Of a DNA stretch of 64,000 bases, positions 33,764 to 43,700 are shown piece by piece. Origin of the DNA: Hathewaya limosa. GTDB taxonomy: Bacteria > Bacillota > Clostridia > Clostridiales > Clostridiaceae. The position numbers were made by a program, and so were the translations under genes. Under the pieces are notes generated by a model. That model made no database searches, was not told the DNA's origin, and saw only the letters and a list, made by a program, of their open reading frames with translations. Where the stretch lies: positions 1 through 64,000 of the forward strand of contig NZ_JAUSWN010000008.1 in the NCBI RefSeq assembly GCF_030815255.1, written 5' to 3'. Numbering within the stretch: position 1 is the first letter of the stretch; each line of letters starts with the position of its first letter.

Positions 33764-35359
33764 ATGGATAATTTTATAACTAGATTTTTTGATAAATCTA
33801 AAATACAAAAAATAAAAAACAAATGGGGAAAAGAAAGTAAACAAAAAAGAAATTTCAAGCAAATTAGTGGATTGTTTAGTGAATTAAAGAAGTATGAAGA
33901 AATTGACTTTTTCATAGATGACCAAACCTTTGAAGATTTAAATATGAAAGACATTTTTTCAAAAATTGATAGAACCAATACAACAGTAGGTCAACAGGTT
34001 TTATATAATATTTTAAGAACACCATTATTAGATGAAGAAAAATTAAGATTAAGAGACAAATACATAGAGTTTTTTCAAAATAATCCTAAAGAAAGAGAAA
34101 AGGTGGAATTAGAATTATTTAAAATAGGAAAAAGTAATAGTGAAGTTTTCGATTTAATTTGGGATGATTTAGATGGAGATAAGAATATAAAATATTTGTT
34201 TTATATTTTACCGTGTATTTCTATAGCTTTAATAGGAAGTATATTTGTAGTAGGCTTCTCAAAGGTTATGCTTCCATTGGTTTTAGATTTTGCACTTAAT
34301 ACATATTTTCATTTTAAAACCCAAACAGTTATAGGTGCTTATGTAAATTCTATTAAATATCTAGGAGCTATTATAAAGGGTGCAGGGAAAATAGGAAATT
34401 TAAATATAGATGAATTAAAAGAATATGGTAAAATTCTAAAAGAAAATTCTAATGCTTGTAAAGAGATAACAAAAAAGTCAGGATTATTAGGTGAATCTAA
34501 TTTAGGGGAATTGGCAGATTCGATTCGTCAATATATAAATGTATTATTTCTAGTAGAAGAAAGAGCATATTTTAGAGTAATAGGTAAACTTAAAGACAAA
34601 AAAGAAGAATTAAAAAAGATATATCTAACATTAGGTGAAGTAGATTCATTGATTTCAGTAGCATCGTATAGAGAGGAATTACAGGAATATTGCAAGCCAG
34701 AACTTATACACGAAGGTAAATTTATAGAAGCTAAAAACTTAAAACATCCATTGGTTGAAAATGCTATTGGAAATGATGTACACATGAATAATAAAGGAAT
34801 AATATTAACAGGATCAAACATGTCAGGTAAATCAACTTTTTTAAGAACTATAGGAGTTAATTCAGTATTGGCCCAAAGTATTTTAACATGCACAGCCGAT
34901 GAGTATAAAGCCTCATATTTTCATATTTTAAGCTCAATAAGTCCATCAGATAATTTAGTAAGCGGAAAAAGTTATTATTTTGGAGAAGTAGAAGCTTTAT
35001 TAAGAATAATTAAAAAGTGTAATGAAGAAGTTCCAACATTGGCATTAATAGATGAGATATTTAGAGGTACTAATCCAGTAGAAAGAATTAGTGCAGCATT
35101 AGAAATACTAAAATATTTAGATAAAAATAATTGTCTAGTAACAGTAGCGACACATGACTTGGAACTTACAAAACTTTTAGTAGAGGAATACGATTCCTAT
35201 TATTTTAGAGAAGAGGTAGAGGGAGATAAACTTATATTTGATTACTTAATTAAAAAAGGAGTATCACCTACTAGAAATGCTATAAGAATATTAAAGTTCA
35301 TAGGTTATCCACAAGAAATTGTTGAAAATGCAGAAAAAAGAATACTAAATTGTGATTAA
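33764..35359 (+). CDS. MutS-family ATPase with predicted membrane segments
   Basis: A 531-residue protein whose last 200 residues are a MutS ATPase domain: Walker A GSNMSGKST near residues 348-356, SGKSYYFGEVE, Walker B TLALIDEIFRGTN, and VTVATHDLEL. It lacks the mismatch-reading domain I of MutS and the Smr nuclease tail of MutS2. Two hydrophobic stretches (about residues 143-165 and 168-186) look like membrane helices, so it may act at the membrane. Function is unknown; related proteins occur in other Firmicutes under the general MutS label. Confidence 0.8.
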   Translation: MDNFITRFFDKSKIQKIKNKWGKESKQKRNFKQISGLFSELKKYEEIDFFIDDQTFEDLNMKDIFSKIDRTNTTVGQQVLYNILRTPLLDEEKLRLRDKYIEFFQNNPKEREKVELELFKIGKSNSEVFDLIWDDLDGDKNIKYLFYILPCISIALIGSIFVVGFSKVMLPLVLDFALNTYFHFKTQTVIGAYVNSIKYLGAIIKGAGKIGNLNIDELKEYGKILKENSNACKEITKKSGLLGESNLGELADSIRQYINVLFLVEERAYFRVIGKLKDKKEELKKIYLTLGEVDSLISVASYREELQEYCKPELIHEGKFIEAKNLKHPLVENAIGNDVHMNNKGIILTGSNMSGKSTFLRTIGVNSVLAQSILTCTADEYKASYFHILSSISPSDNLVSGKSYYFGEVEALLRIIKKCNEEVPTLALIDEIFRGTNPVERISAALEILKYLDKNNCLVTVATHDLELTKLLVEEYDSYYFREEVEGDKLIFDYLIKKGVSPTRNAIRILKFIGYPQEIVENAEKRILNCD

Positions 35360-35373
35360 ATTTAAGGTAACAC

Positions 35374-35401
35374 TTGATTTCTCCTAGATATACTATATAC
35401 T
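35374..35401 (+). promoter_or_regulatory. Promoter of the HAD nucleotidase gene
   Basis: TTGATT (35374-35379), 16 bases, TATACT (35396-35401). A TATAAT overlaps at 35401 but would need a 21-base spacer. Confidence 0.5.
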
Positions 35402-35435
35402 ATAATTAATTTACACTACAGGAGGGATTATAGGC

Positions 35436-35999
35436 ATGAAATTAAATATATGTGTAGACATAGACGGAACTATTACGGATCCTTACTATTGGTTAAAATA
35501 TGTTAATCCATACTTTCATACAAATTTAAAATCAGAGGATATAGTTAAATTTGATATTTGTAGGATATTAAATATTGATGATGAAACATATAATGAATTT
35601 TACGACGAATTAGGAGAACAAATTCATTCAGATAATATACCTAGAGATTTTGCTGTACAAGTTTTAAATAAACTTGCTAAAGAGCATAATATATATTATA
35701 TAACTGCAAGACCTGATAAATATAGACAAGTTACTGAAAAGTGGCTTTATGAAAATGGGTTACCTAAAGTACCAGTATATATGATGGGACATCATAATAA
35801 ATCTGAACAGGCTAAGGAACTAAAATGTGATATATTTGTAGAAGATAGATATAGAAATTCTGTGTTTTTGGCAAAAGAAGGAATTAAAGTGTTAATGTTA
35901 GATACTAATTATAATAGGTATCCACTAATTAATAATATGACTAGAGTGCTAGGCTGGCAAGATGTTGAAAAAGAAGTTGAAAAAGTTATTAATAAATAG
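35436..35999 (+). CDS. HAD-family nucleotidase (NT5C/YqfW-like)
   Basis: The 187-residue protein resembles small 5'(3')-deoxyribonucleotidase-like HAD phosphatases. Motif I DIDGTITD is at residues 8-15 with the nucleophile Asp8 and acid-base Asp10, motif II is TARPDK, and motif IV is FVEDRYRN. No signal peptide, so it is cytosolic. Substrate is not known; nucleotide monophosphates are likely. It stands alone with its own promoter and terminator. Confidence 0.82.
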   Translation: MKLNICVDIDGTITDPYYWLKYVNPYFHTNLKSEDIVKFDICRILNIDDETYNEFYDELGEQIHSDNIPRDFAVQVLNKLAKEHNIYYITARPDKYRQVTEKWLYENGLPKVPVYMMGHHNKSEQAKELKCDIFVEDRYRNSVFLAKEGIKVLMLDTNYNRYPLINNMTRVLGWQDVEKEVEKVINK

Positions 36000-36027
36000 A
36001 ATTAAATTTTAATAATATATAAGTACA

Positions 36028-36069
36028 AGTAACTTACAGATGTAGTTCATTCTGTAGGTTGCTTTTTTT
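36028..36069 (+). terminator. Terminator after the nucleotidase gene
   Basis: GTAACTTACAGA (36029-36040) pairs with TCTGTAGGTTGC (36051-36062) with G-T pairs, then TTTTTTT. Confidence 0.85.
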
Positions 36070-36136
36070 GTAGCCAATAAATTTTTATTTAATAATATAT
36101 ATTATAAGTATTTTTATAAGAAGGTGGAATTTTTTA

Positions 36137-37288
36137 ATGATATATTTAGATAATGCGGCAACAAGTTTTCCTAAGCCCGTTGCTGTAGGTGAAGAGGTAA
36201 AAAAGTGTATAGATCATTATGCAGGAAATCCAGGAAGAGGAAGTTATGAAATTGCAAATTTAGCAGGAGATAAAGTATCGGAATGTAGGGAACTTATAAG
36301 TGAATTATTTAATATAAATAGTCCTATGAATGTTGTTTTTACAACTAATGCTACGGAAGGATTGAATGAAGCTATAATAGGAATATTGAGATCAGGAGAT
36401 CATGTAATTACAACAGCTTTGGAGCATAATTCGGTATTACGACCACTTAAATATTTAGAGTCAAAAGGAGTAGAAACAACCATAGTTCCTATAAATCATG
36501 AAGGAGAACTTAATTTAGTTGATATAAAAAGTAGCTTAAAAAAAAGTACAAAAATGATAATAATAAATCATGTATCTAATGTGTTAGGTACTATACAAAA
36601 TATACATTCTATAGGCGAATTATGTAAAGAAAAAGGATTAATATTTATGGTAGATGCATCTCAAAGTGCAGGAAAATTAAATATAGATGTAAAAAAAAAT
36701 AGTATAAATATACTTGCTTTCCCTGGGCATAAAGGATTATTAGGACCACAAGGGGTAGGAGGACTTTATATAGATCCTAAAATTCAAGATGAAATAAGAC
36801 CGATTAAGTTTGGTGGAACAGGAAGTAAATCTCTAGATTTAAATCAACCTAGTTTTTTCCCAGATATATTAGAAAGTGGCACCATGAATGTACCTTCAAT
36901 TGCAGGGTTATGTGAGGGAATAAAGTTTTTAAAAAATGAAGGAATAGAAAAAATTTATAAAAAAGAAGAGAAACTTATGCATTATTTAATTGAAGAATTA
37001 AATAAACTTCACTATGTTAAAATATATGGTAAATTAAAAGCACCAAGAGCAGGAGTTCTTTCAATTAATATAGATTATTTGGATCCATCAGATGTAGGAT
37101 ATTTTTTAAATAAAAGAGGAATAGCTGTAAGAACTGGATTTCATTGTGCAGGAATGATTCATAAATATTTAAAAACAGAACGGATGGGAACTGTTAGAAT
37201 AAGTCCCGGATATTTTAATGATTTCAAGGAGATTGAAAAAGTCGTAGAAGCGATTAAAGATATATATGAGGAAGAGTTTACATCATAG
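36137..37288 (+). CDS. Class V aminotransferase, cysteine desulfurase-like
   Basis: A PLP enzyme of the SufS/CsdB type in 383 residues. It opens MIYLDNAATSFPKP, has the PLP-binding Lys199 in FPGHKGLLGPQG, and a candidate catalytic Cys337 in RTGFHCAGMIHK. It is likely to release sulfur from cysteine (or selenium from selenocysteine). No IscU/SufU scaffold or thiolation partner is adjacent, so its recipient is unknown. AAGGTGG precedes the ATG. Confidence 0.85.
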   Translation: MIYLDNAATSFPKPVAVGEEVKKCIDHYAGNPGRGSYEIANLAGDKVSECRELISELFNINSPMNVVFTTNATEGLNEAIIGILRSGDHVITTALEHNSVLRPLKYLESKGVETTIVPINHEGELNLVDIKSSLKKSTKMIIINHVSNVLGTIQNIHSIGELCKEKGLIFMVDASQSAGKLNIDVKKNSINILAFPGHKGLLGPQGVGGLYIDPKIQDEIRPIKFGGTGSKSLDLNQPSFFPDILESGTMNVPSIAGLCEGIKFLKNEGIEKIYKKEEKLMHYLIEELNKLHYVKIYGKLKAPRAGVLSINIDYLDPSDVGYFLNKRGIAVRTGFHCAGMIHKYLKTERMGTVRISPGYFNDFKEIEKVVEAIKDIYEEEFTS

Positions 37289-37327
37289 ATCTTTATTAAA
37301 TAAAAAAATATTGTAGTTTTGCTATAA

Positions 37328-37367
37328 AAAATGCCTACAAAGAAAAAATCTTCTTTGTAGGCATTTT
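37328..37367. terminator. Bidirectional terminator between convergent genes
   Basis: AAAATGCCTACAAAGAA pairs perfectly with TTCTTTGTAGGCATTTT around AAAATC, a 17-bp stem with A and T runs at its ends. It can serve both the cysteine desulfurase gene (+) and the Cys-rich protein gene (-). Confidence 0.93.
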
Positions 37368-37380
37368 AAATAAATTACAT

Positions 37381-38328
37381 TTAACGAACTGGTATGATTT
37401 CTGATGAAGAACCAGTAGGTGCAGGTGTTGGTGTTGGTGTTCCTCCGGGAGTATTACCTGTATTAGGAGGTGTACTTGTAGGAGGTGTTGAGCTAGGTGG
37501 AGTACTACTTCCAGAGGAACCTACACAATTAAATATTGAAAAATTAATTGGTGGATATAAGTCACTAGTATTTGTACTATTTATACATTTAGTACAAGGA
37601 CATATTTGTGTAGGAGGCGTAGTTGAATTTCTTCCATTTTCGAAGAAACCATAAAATGGAACTAGCATTTGTACATTTAATTCACATTTTGTAATTAACG
37701 TATAGCATAATGTGAAATATACTGTGACATCAACCTTTTGTGATGAACCAGAAGGTGTTGTAGAGAAATAAGCTGATGAGTTAGTTAAATCAGGCAATAT
37801 TTCTAATTTAAATATTGGTTGACTTTCAGAGGTACTGTTTGATCCACCAGTAGATACAGAAATTTGAGACTGAGATTCAGGGCAATTTAATGTTACTGAT
37901 TCTGTTAATCCAGATAATGTAACAGGTATAGAAACATTAGTATTTCCTTGTAAAATATCTGCAATAAATTGTATATTATAGGTTACAGTTACAAGTTTTT
38001 GAGTAGGTGATATTTGAGTTGCAGATACATTAGTTATAGAAGCTTGAAAGTTTCTAAACTCACGGAAATTTAAAGGTGTATTAACTGGAACATTTGATAT
38101 AACACCATTAAGTCCGGGAATAGTAGACTGATTCGGTGGACATATTGGCGGTTGTATTTTAAGTCTAGGATCATTTTTATCCATTAAACATTTCTTTTGT
38201 ATAACTTGATCATAAACAAGAGGTACTTGAATAGCTACTATTTGTTGATATTGTTCAAACCCAGTATATTGGGGAAAGTCAGTTATATCTATAGGGCAAT
38301 TGATTTGATTAAGTGGCATTAAAGCCAT
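37381..38328 (-). CDS. Cys-rich protein with Pro/Thr/Ser tail, probable spore surface protein
   Basis: A 315-residue protein, the only minus-strand gene here. There is no signal peptide. The N-terminal half has VYDQVIQKKCL and VTVTYNIQF, reminiscent of DUF3794-type spore proteins; about ten cysteines are spread along the chain, ending in the cluster QICPCTKC. The last 45 residues are a low-complexity tail of TPP, TPT and GS repeats, as in exosporium or surface proteins. AAGGAGG precedes the ATG, and a sigma-K-like promoter lies upstream. Family assignment is tentative; sporulation role is inferred. Confidence 0.6.
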   Translation of the reverse strand: MALMPLNQINCPIDITDFPQYTGFEQYQQIVAIQVPLVYDQVIQKKCLMDKNDPRLKIQPPICPPNQSTIPGLNGVISNVPVNTPLNFREFRNFQASITNVSATQISPTQKLVTVTYNIQFIADILQGNTNVSIPVTLSGLTESVTLNCPESQSQISVSTGGSNSTSESQPIFKLEILPDLTNSSAYFSTTPSGSSQKVDVTVYFTLCYTLITKCELNVQMLVPFYGFFENGRNSTTPPTQICPCTKCINSTNTSDLYPPINFSIFNCVGSSGSSTPPSSTPPTSTPPNTGNTPGGTPTPTPAPTGSSSEIIPVR

Positions 38329-38381
38329 AATATCATCCTCCTTAAATAATTTAAAAAAATAATTTAAAAATTATCTAATAA

Positions 38382-38408
38382 TATAATATGATTTATTGTA
38401 AATTTGGT
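38382..38408 (-). promoter_or_regulatory. Sigma-K-like promoter for the Cys-rich protein
   Basis: Read on the minus strand: AC (38408-38407), a 16-base spacer, then CATATTATA (38390-38382), which matches the CATA-NNN-TA -10 of late mother-cell sigma K. The predicted start leaves a short leader of about 45 bases to the ATG. Short motifs in AT-rich DNA occur by chance, so this is moderate evidence. Confidence 0.45.
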
Positions 38409-38477
38409 TCGATAAAATCATATTTTTTTGTTTTAAGTAATATAATTTATGGATAAATAATAAAGATGGTGAAATAT

Positions 38478-40250
38478 ATGAGAGAAATTACTATAAAGAA
38501 TGTAATTCAAAAAGATAAAGATTATTATTTTTTTACAGATAAGCTAAATAATCTTTATTATAAAGTTATAGATAAAAAAAATAATAAACCTGAGGTACTT
38601 CATAAAGAAATCATGTCGCCTAATGTAGTAGAGTTTGAAGTTTTTTTAGAATCATCAGATAAGATATATGTTTTATTTAAAAAAAATGAGGAACTAGAAT
38701 GTGCTTTTTTTAATGAAGGAGAAATTAATGTAGGAAGTCTGTATTGTAGTGAAAATGGAGGTTTTGATATTTCCGAAACTAAAATGTTTATATTAAATAA
38801 TAGTATAAATGTAGTAGCTGTTTTAAAAAGTCAAGAAGATATAAATAAAGATATAGTTATGCACTATGTTTACAGGGAAGGAAAAGTTGAGAGTAATATT
38901 ATATGTAAGGTATTTAACAATAAAAAAACAAATTATCATTTAATGTTAGAAAAAGATAATGCAACGGTATTTTATAGCTTTGTTGAAGATAGTAAGGAAA
39001 TTATAAGTTACAGAAACTTTAAAGATAATACATGGGGAGATAGTAAAAAACTTATATCGGTTTCTGGAAGTATAAAAGAAATGGACGTAGTAAAATATTA
39101 TGATAATATATGTTTAGGAATAATATATAGTAATTATTCAATTAATATATTAAAAATATTAGTTATAAAAAATAAAACTCTGGAAGTCCTTGAAGAGAAA
39201 ACTTATTATGATACAGAAAAACTTGATAACATATATTTTCTTAAAAGTAATAATAAATTTTATTTAACTTGGAATAAAAATAATAAGAATATAGTTACAT
39301 CATGTATTGAAAATAACAAGCCTATATATACGTATATAATAGACGAATTTAATGGACAAATAGCAATATGTAATGTAAATGAGCAAAAACAAAATGGAGT
39401 AGTAGACAGATATAAAGCTTTATTAAATAAAGTAAATGATAAGGTAGGTTTTATTGATATACATGAATTATTAATATTGAATGGTATTAATAGACAAGAT
39501 ATATTTGATTATAGTAGTAATGTATTTAATATTTTAGGTGTAGAAAGAAGAAGAGAGCGAGATGTAATATCAAAGTTAAAATTTAATTTACAAAATTTGC
39601 AAAAGGAGTTAGAAAGAAAACAAGAAGAACTAAAAAATATAGTAAATAAATCTGAAGAGAATTCTAGTGAAACTTTAAAAAAAGCATATGAACAAAATGT
39701 ATCAAAGTTAGTGAAAGAGAAAGAAAAATTATGTAAAGAAAAGAAACAATTAATAGAAGATAATCAGCACTTAAAAAAAGAAATGATCAAGTTAAAGCAT
39801 GATTCAGATCAGAATATATCAGATTTAGAAATACAACTTAGTAATGTATCTAGAGAATATGCTGAGATGTCTAATAGTATGAGAAACTTTACCGAGGAAA
39901 ATATAGATAATGAAAAGAATTTAAAGAAATATAAAGAAATAGTAAGTAGTCTTAATTTGAATATAGAACAATTAACAAATAAGAATCATATATTAGAAGA
40001 GAAAGCTAAGGAAGATAAAGTTTTAATAGATAAATTAAGAGAAAGTGAAAAGTTTAAGAATTCTTTTGAGAATAATATTTGTGAGTTACAGAAGAAGGTT
40101 TTAGACTTAAAAAAGGAATTAAATGCTACTATAGAACTCAATTCTATAAGAATGAGAGAGTATAAAGAAAAGATAGAGGAACAGAAAAATCTATTACGTG
40201 AAGAACAGTTAAAAAGTAGAAGTGTTTTTGAAAGAATATTTAATAAATAA
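38478..40250 (+). CDS. Hypothetical protein: N-terminal beta-rich domain plus coiled coil
   Basis: I do not recognise this 590-residue protein. Residues 1-300 are rich in beta-type sequence with repeated aromatic-containing strands, possibly a propeller (NLYYKVIDKK, MHYVYREGK, YFLKSNNKFYLTWNK). Residues about 375-590 are strongly heptad-like, Glu/Lys/Leu-rich coiled coil. There is no signal peptide or membrane helix. I prefer ATG 38478, since GATGGTGA upstream serves as ribosome binding site; ATG 38466 would add four residues. It is probably co-transcribed with the small gene 27 bases downstream. Confidence 0.7.
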   Translation: MREITIKNVIQKDKDYYFFTDKLNNLYYKVIDKKNNKPEVLHKEIMSPNVVEFEVFLESSDKIYVLFKKNEELECAFFNEGEINVGSLYCSENGGFDISETKMFILNNSINVVAVLKSQEDINKDIVMHYVYREGKVESNIICKVFNNKKTNYHLMLEKDNATVFYSFVEDSKEIISYRNFKDNTWGDSKKLISVSGSIKEMDVVKYYDNICLGIIYSNYSINILKILVIKNKTLEVLEEKTYYDTEKLDNIYFLKSNNKFYLTWNKNNKNIVTSCIENNKPIYTYIIDEFNGQIAICNVNEQKQNGVVDRYKALLNKVNDKVGFIDIHELLILNGINRQDIFDYSSNVFNILGVERRRERDVISKLKFNLQNLQKELERKQEELKNIVNKSEENSSETLKKAYEQNVSKLVKEKEKLCKEKKQLIEDNQHLKKEMIKLKHDSDQNISDLEIQLSNVSREYAEMSNSMRNFTEENIDNEKNLKKYKEIVSSLNLNIEQLTNKNHILEEKAKEDKVLIDKLRESEKFKNSFENNICELQKKVLDLKKELNATIELNSIRMREYKEKIEEQKNLLREEQLKSRSVFERIFNK

Positions 40251-40277
40251 AAAACTAATCTGAGGAGAACGAGGTCA

Positions 40278-40538
40278 ATGAACGATGAAAAATATATAGC
40301 AGTTTTGGCGTCATATTCGCATACAGCTTTTTTACACAGTAGACTATTAGAGTTAAATATACCTTCAGAAATTATAGCAACTCCATATAAACTTTCCATA
40401 GGATGTACTAAATCTGTTTTATTTGATGCAAAGGATTTAAAAAGAGTTCAGAATGTTATAAGGGTTAATTCACTTATGGAAAGAGGAATTTATGAGAAGG
40501 TTTTATATAAAAATAAAATAACGTATATATTAATTTAG
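40278..40538 (+). CDS. DUF3343 small protein (putative Se/S carrier-like)
   Basis: An 86-residue protein with the pattern of DUF3343: an N-terminal YIAVLASYSHTAFLHSRLLE strand-helix, then IIATPYKLSIGCTKSVLF with a single conserved-type cysteine at about residue 49. Family members are found next to selenium or sulfur metabolism genes; here the class V aminotransferase is 3 kb away on the same strand, a weak link. GAGGAGAACGAGG precedes the ATG. Function is unproven. Confidence 0.72.
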   Translation: MNDEKYIAVLASYSHTAFLHSRLLELNIPSEIIATPYKLSIGCTKSVLFDAKDLKRVQNVIRVNSLMERGIYEKVLYKNKITYILI

Positions 40539-40549
40539 AACTTATAATA

Positions 40550-40610
40550 TAACTTGAATTATAATTGTTAATTATATTTAAATATTAACAAAGATTCAAG
40601 TTATTTTTTT
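40550..40610 (+). terminator. Terminator after the DUF3343 gene
   Basis: TAACTTGAAT (40550-40559) pairs with ATTCAAGTTA (40594-40603), enclosing an inner TTGTTAAT/ATTAACAA stem, followed by TTTTTTT. Confidence 0.85.
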
Positions 40611-40674
40611 AGTTAAAATTAAATTTTCATTATAGTTGATATATAGTTTATTTAAAAAAATAACGATAACATAT

Positions 40675-40693
40675 GTAAAATATATTATTTTAC
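40675..40693. promoter_or_regulatory. Inverted repeat upstream of the transglutaminase-fold gene
   Basis: GTAAAAT and ATTTTAC form a perfect 7-bp dyad around ATATT, 62 bases before the ATG. No convincing sigma-A promoter is visible around it. It may be an operator, but AT-rich dyads are common by chance. Confidence 0.3.
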
Positions 40694-40754
40694 AAGAACA
40701 TATAGAAAAAGTTAACTAGTATATAGTTATTGTATATAAGGAGAGAAAATAAAG

Positions 40755-43700
40755 ATGAAAAAGAGATTTTTAAGTACATTAATAGCAGCAGCATTAGCTA
40801 CAAATATTACTTCTATGGTTTTAGCAAGTGAAACCAATAATACATTAATTGACATAAATCAAATATACAAAAGTGCTTATGATGCTACTACAAAAAGTTT
40901 AAATGAAAAAACACAAGTATCTATAAAGGAGGCGAGAGAGGCCATTAATAAACTTCCTAAAGAGTATGGATGGGCTATTAGTGAATTTTCAAAACAAATA
41001 GATACTGTTCAACAACCAATTTTTGTTCAAATAATTCATTGTATAAAAAAGGCAGAAGGTACTAATAAGCAAAATGATATAAATAATGGTAGAGGGTTAG
41101 TGAAGGATGTAATAGAGGAACAATATAGAAGTACATGGTCTTCCGTTTTAGATAAAGTCCAACAAGAAAAAATTAATAGATTAGTTAGAAATGTAAATGA
41201 AGTAAATACCGAAAATATAAATAAATTAGTAATAATAGAAGAAGAATTAAGTGATTTAAACAAAGTTAAGTTTAATAATACTGTTAAAGATTTTGTTGAT
41301 ACTTATAGTGATGAAATCTTTGTAAAGATAACTAGTTCAACAGAATTAACTAATAAATACTGTGAAATAATTGAAAATAAGTTAGATAAAAAAGAAATTG
41401 AGGAAATAAAGGCATGCTCTGATTCAGAAGAATTAGTCGATACATTAAAGAATTCTCAAGCTGATAAGAATAAATTATTTAATTCAGCAATCTATTGGGT
41501 AAAAACAACAGATAGTGTTGATATAGAAAAGTTATCAAAGAAAGTAAAAGAATATAGCAATGATAATAAGGAGATAGTAAAACCTGAAAAAGAGGAAGTA
41601 GTAGAAAAAGCTAAACAACAAAAGGAAGCAGAGCAAATAGTAAGGGCAGAAAAGTTAAAACAACAAGAAATAGGAAGACAAGCTCAACTAAAGAGAGAAC
41701 AAGAAGAAAAACAAAAACAAGCTGAAACAGAAAGACAAGCACGATTAAAAAAAGAACAAGAAGCAAGAGAAGCACAAGAAAAAGCTGATGCATTAAAAAA
41801 ACAACAAGAAGAAGAAAAGATTAGAGTAGAAAAAGAAAAACAAGCAAAACTTTCAGAAGAAACAAGAGTAAAAGCAGAAGAAAAGTTAAAAGCAGGGCAA
41901 GCAGAAAAAGAAAGACTTGAAAAAATAGAAGCGGATAAAAAATTAGAAGCTGAAAGAATAGAAAAAGAAAATCAAGCAAAATTACAAAAAGAAGCAGAGG
42001 AAAGAGTTAAGGCTGAAAAATTAAAGCAACAACAAGAAGCAGAAAAACAAGTTCAGCTAAAGAGAGAACAAGAAGAAAAACAAAAACAAGCTGAAACAGA
42101 AAGACAAGCACGATTAAAAAAAGAACAAGAAGCAAGAGAAGCACAAGAAAAAGCTGATGCATTAAAAAAACAACAAAAAGAAGAAAAGATTAGAGTAGAA
42201 AAAGAAAAACAAGCAAAACTTTCAGAAGAAGCAAGAGTAAAAGCAGAAGAAAAGTTAAAAGCAGGGCAAGCAGAAAAAGAAAGACTTGAAAAAAGAGAAG
42301 CGGATAAAAAATTAGAAGCTGAAAGAATAGAAAAAGAAAAACAAGCAAAATTACAAAAAGAAGCAGAGGAAAGAGTTAAGGCTGAAAAATTAAAGCAACA
42401 ACAAGAAGCAGAAAAACAAGTTCAGCTAAAGAGAGAACAAGAAGAGAAACAAAAACAAGCTGAAGTAGAAAGACAAGCACAATTAAAAAAAGAACAAGAA
42501 GCAAGAGAAGCACAAGAAAAAGCTGATGTATTAAAAAAACAACAAGAAGAAAAGATTAGAGTAGAAAAAGAAAAACAAGCAAAACTTGCAGAAGAAGCAA
42601 GAGTAAAAGCAGAAGAAAAACTAAAAGCAGAGCAAGCAGAAAAAGAAAGACTTGCAAAAATAGAACAAGAAAAGCAAAGAGTTAAAGATGAAAATAATAG
42701 ATTAATAGAAGAGGCAAAAAATAATATAAATCTTGGAGATTTAACTAACATAAAAGACAATTTAACATTACCAACAGAAGACTCTAATGGAGTTAAGATT
42801 TCATGGACATCTAATGATGAAGCAACAATAAAAAATGATGGAATAGTTACTAGACCAAGTTCAGATAGCCAAGATAGAAATGTTAAATTAGTTGCAACAT
42901 TTACTAAAGAGGAACAAACATCAACTAAAGAATTTACAGCTATAGTAAAGGCACAAGAAAAACCTAAAGTAAAAACAAGAACTGAGGAAATAGTTGATTT
43001 ATTAAAAGAAGATAAGCCAATAGAGTTTAAAAAACCAGAAAACTTTGATATAGCTGTTAAAGAGGCTGTAAAGCAATTAAAAGAAAAGTTTGAAATGATT
43101 GTGCCTTATTCAGAGTATACAAAATATAATTTTAATAAATATAATAACATTATGGGTGAATTGGGTGGAGAAGATTATGGCAAACCTGGAGTTTCAACAA
43201 GTGGGGGAACAGTAGTTGACGGTAAAGTTAAAATGACAGTAAAGTTTGATTATAGAAGAGATACAGATGAAGTAAAAAGACAAAAGAAAGCTACAGAAGA
43301 GGCTGTTAAAAGAATCATCGGTGAAGTTATAAAACCAGGAATGACTGATGTTGAAAAAGAACTAGCATTACACGACTATGTAGTTAAACATGCAGATTAT
43401 AATATGGCAGGACTTGCAAAGCAACCTTCAGATTTAGAAGATCACAATGCTTATGGTGTTCTAGTATTAGGTAAAGGTGTATGTGAAAGCTATGCAAAAG
43501 CAATGCATTTATTATTGAATGAAGTAGGAGTAGAGTGTAAATATGCCACAGGATATAAAAGAAACCCTAATGGAAGTAAAGGTGGTGGACACGCTTGGAA
43601 TATGGTTAAGTTAGATAATGAATGGTATAACTTGGATGCGACATGGGATGATCCAGTTTCTGATAGGGTTGGAAGAAGTGATAAAGAGGTTGTAGTATCA

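Noticed and set aside
37394..37654. Plus-strand frame of 86 codons rich in Gly and Val
   Set aside because: It is the antisense reading of the Pro/Thr/Ser-rich tail of the minus-strand gene, with no ribosome binding site.
41622..42680. Regular direct repeats considered as CRISPR or mobile repeat
   Set aside because: The units are 369 bases, in frame and contiguous, with no spacers; they encode a coiled coil.
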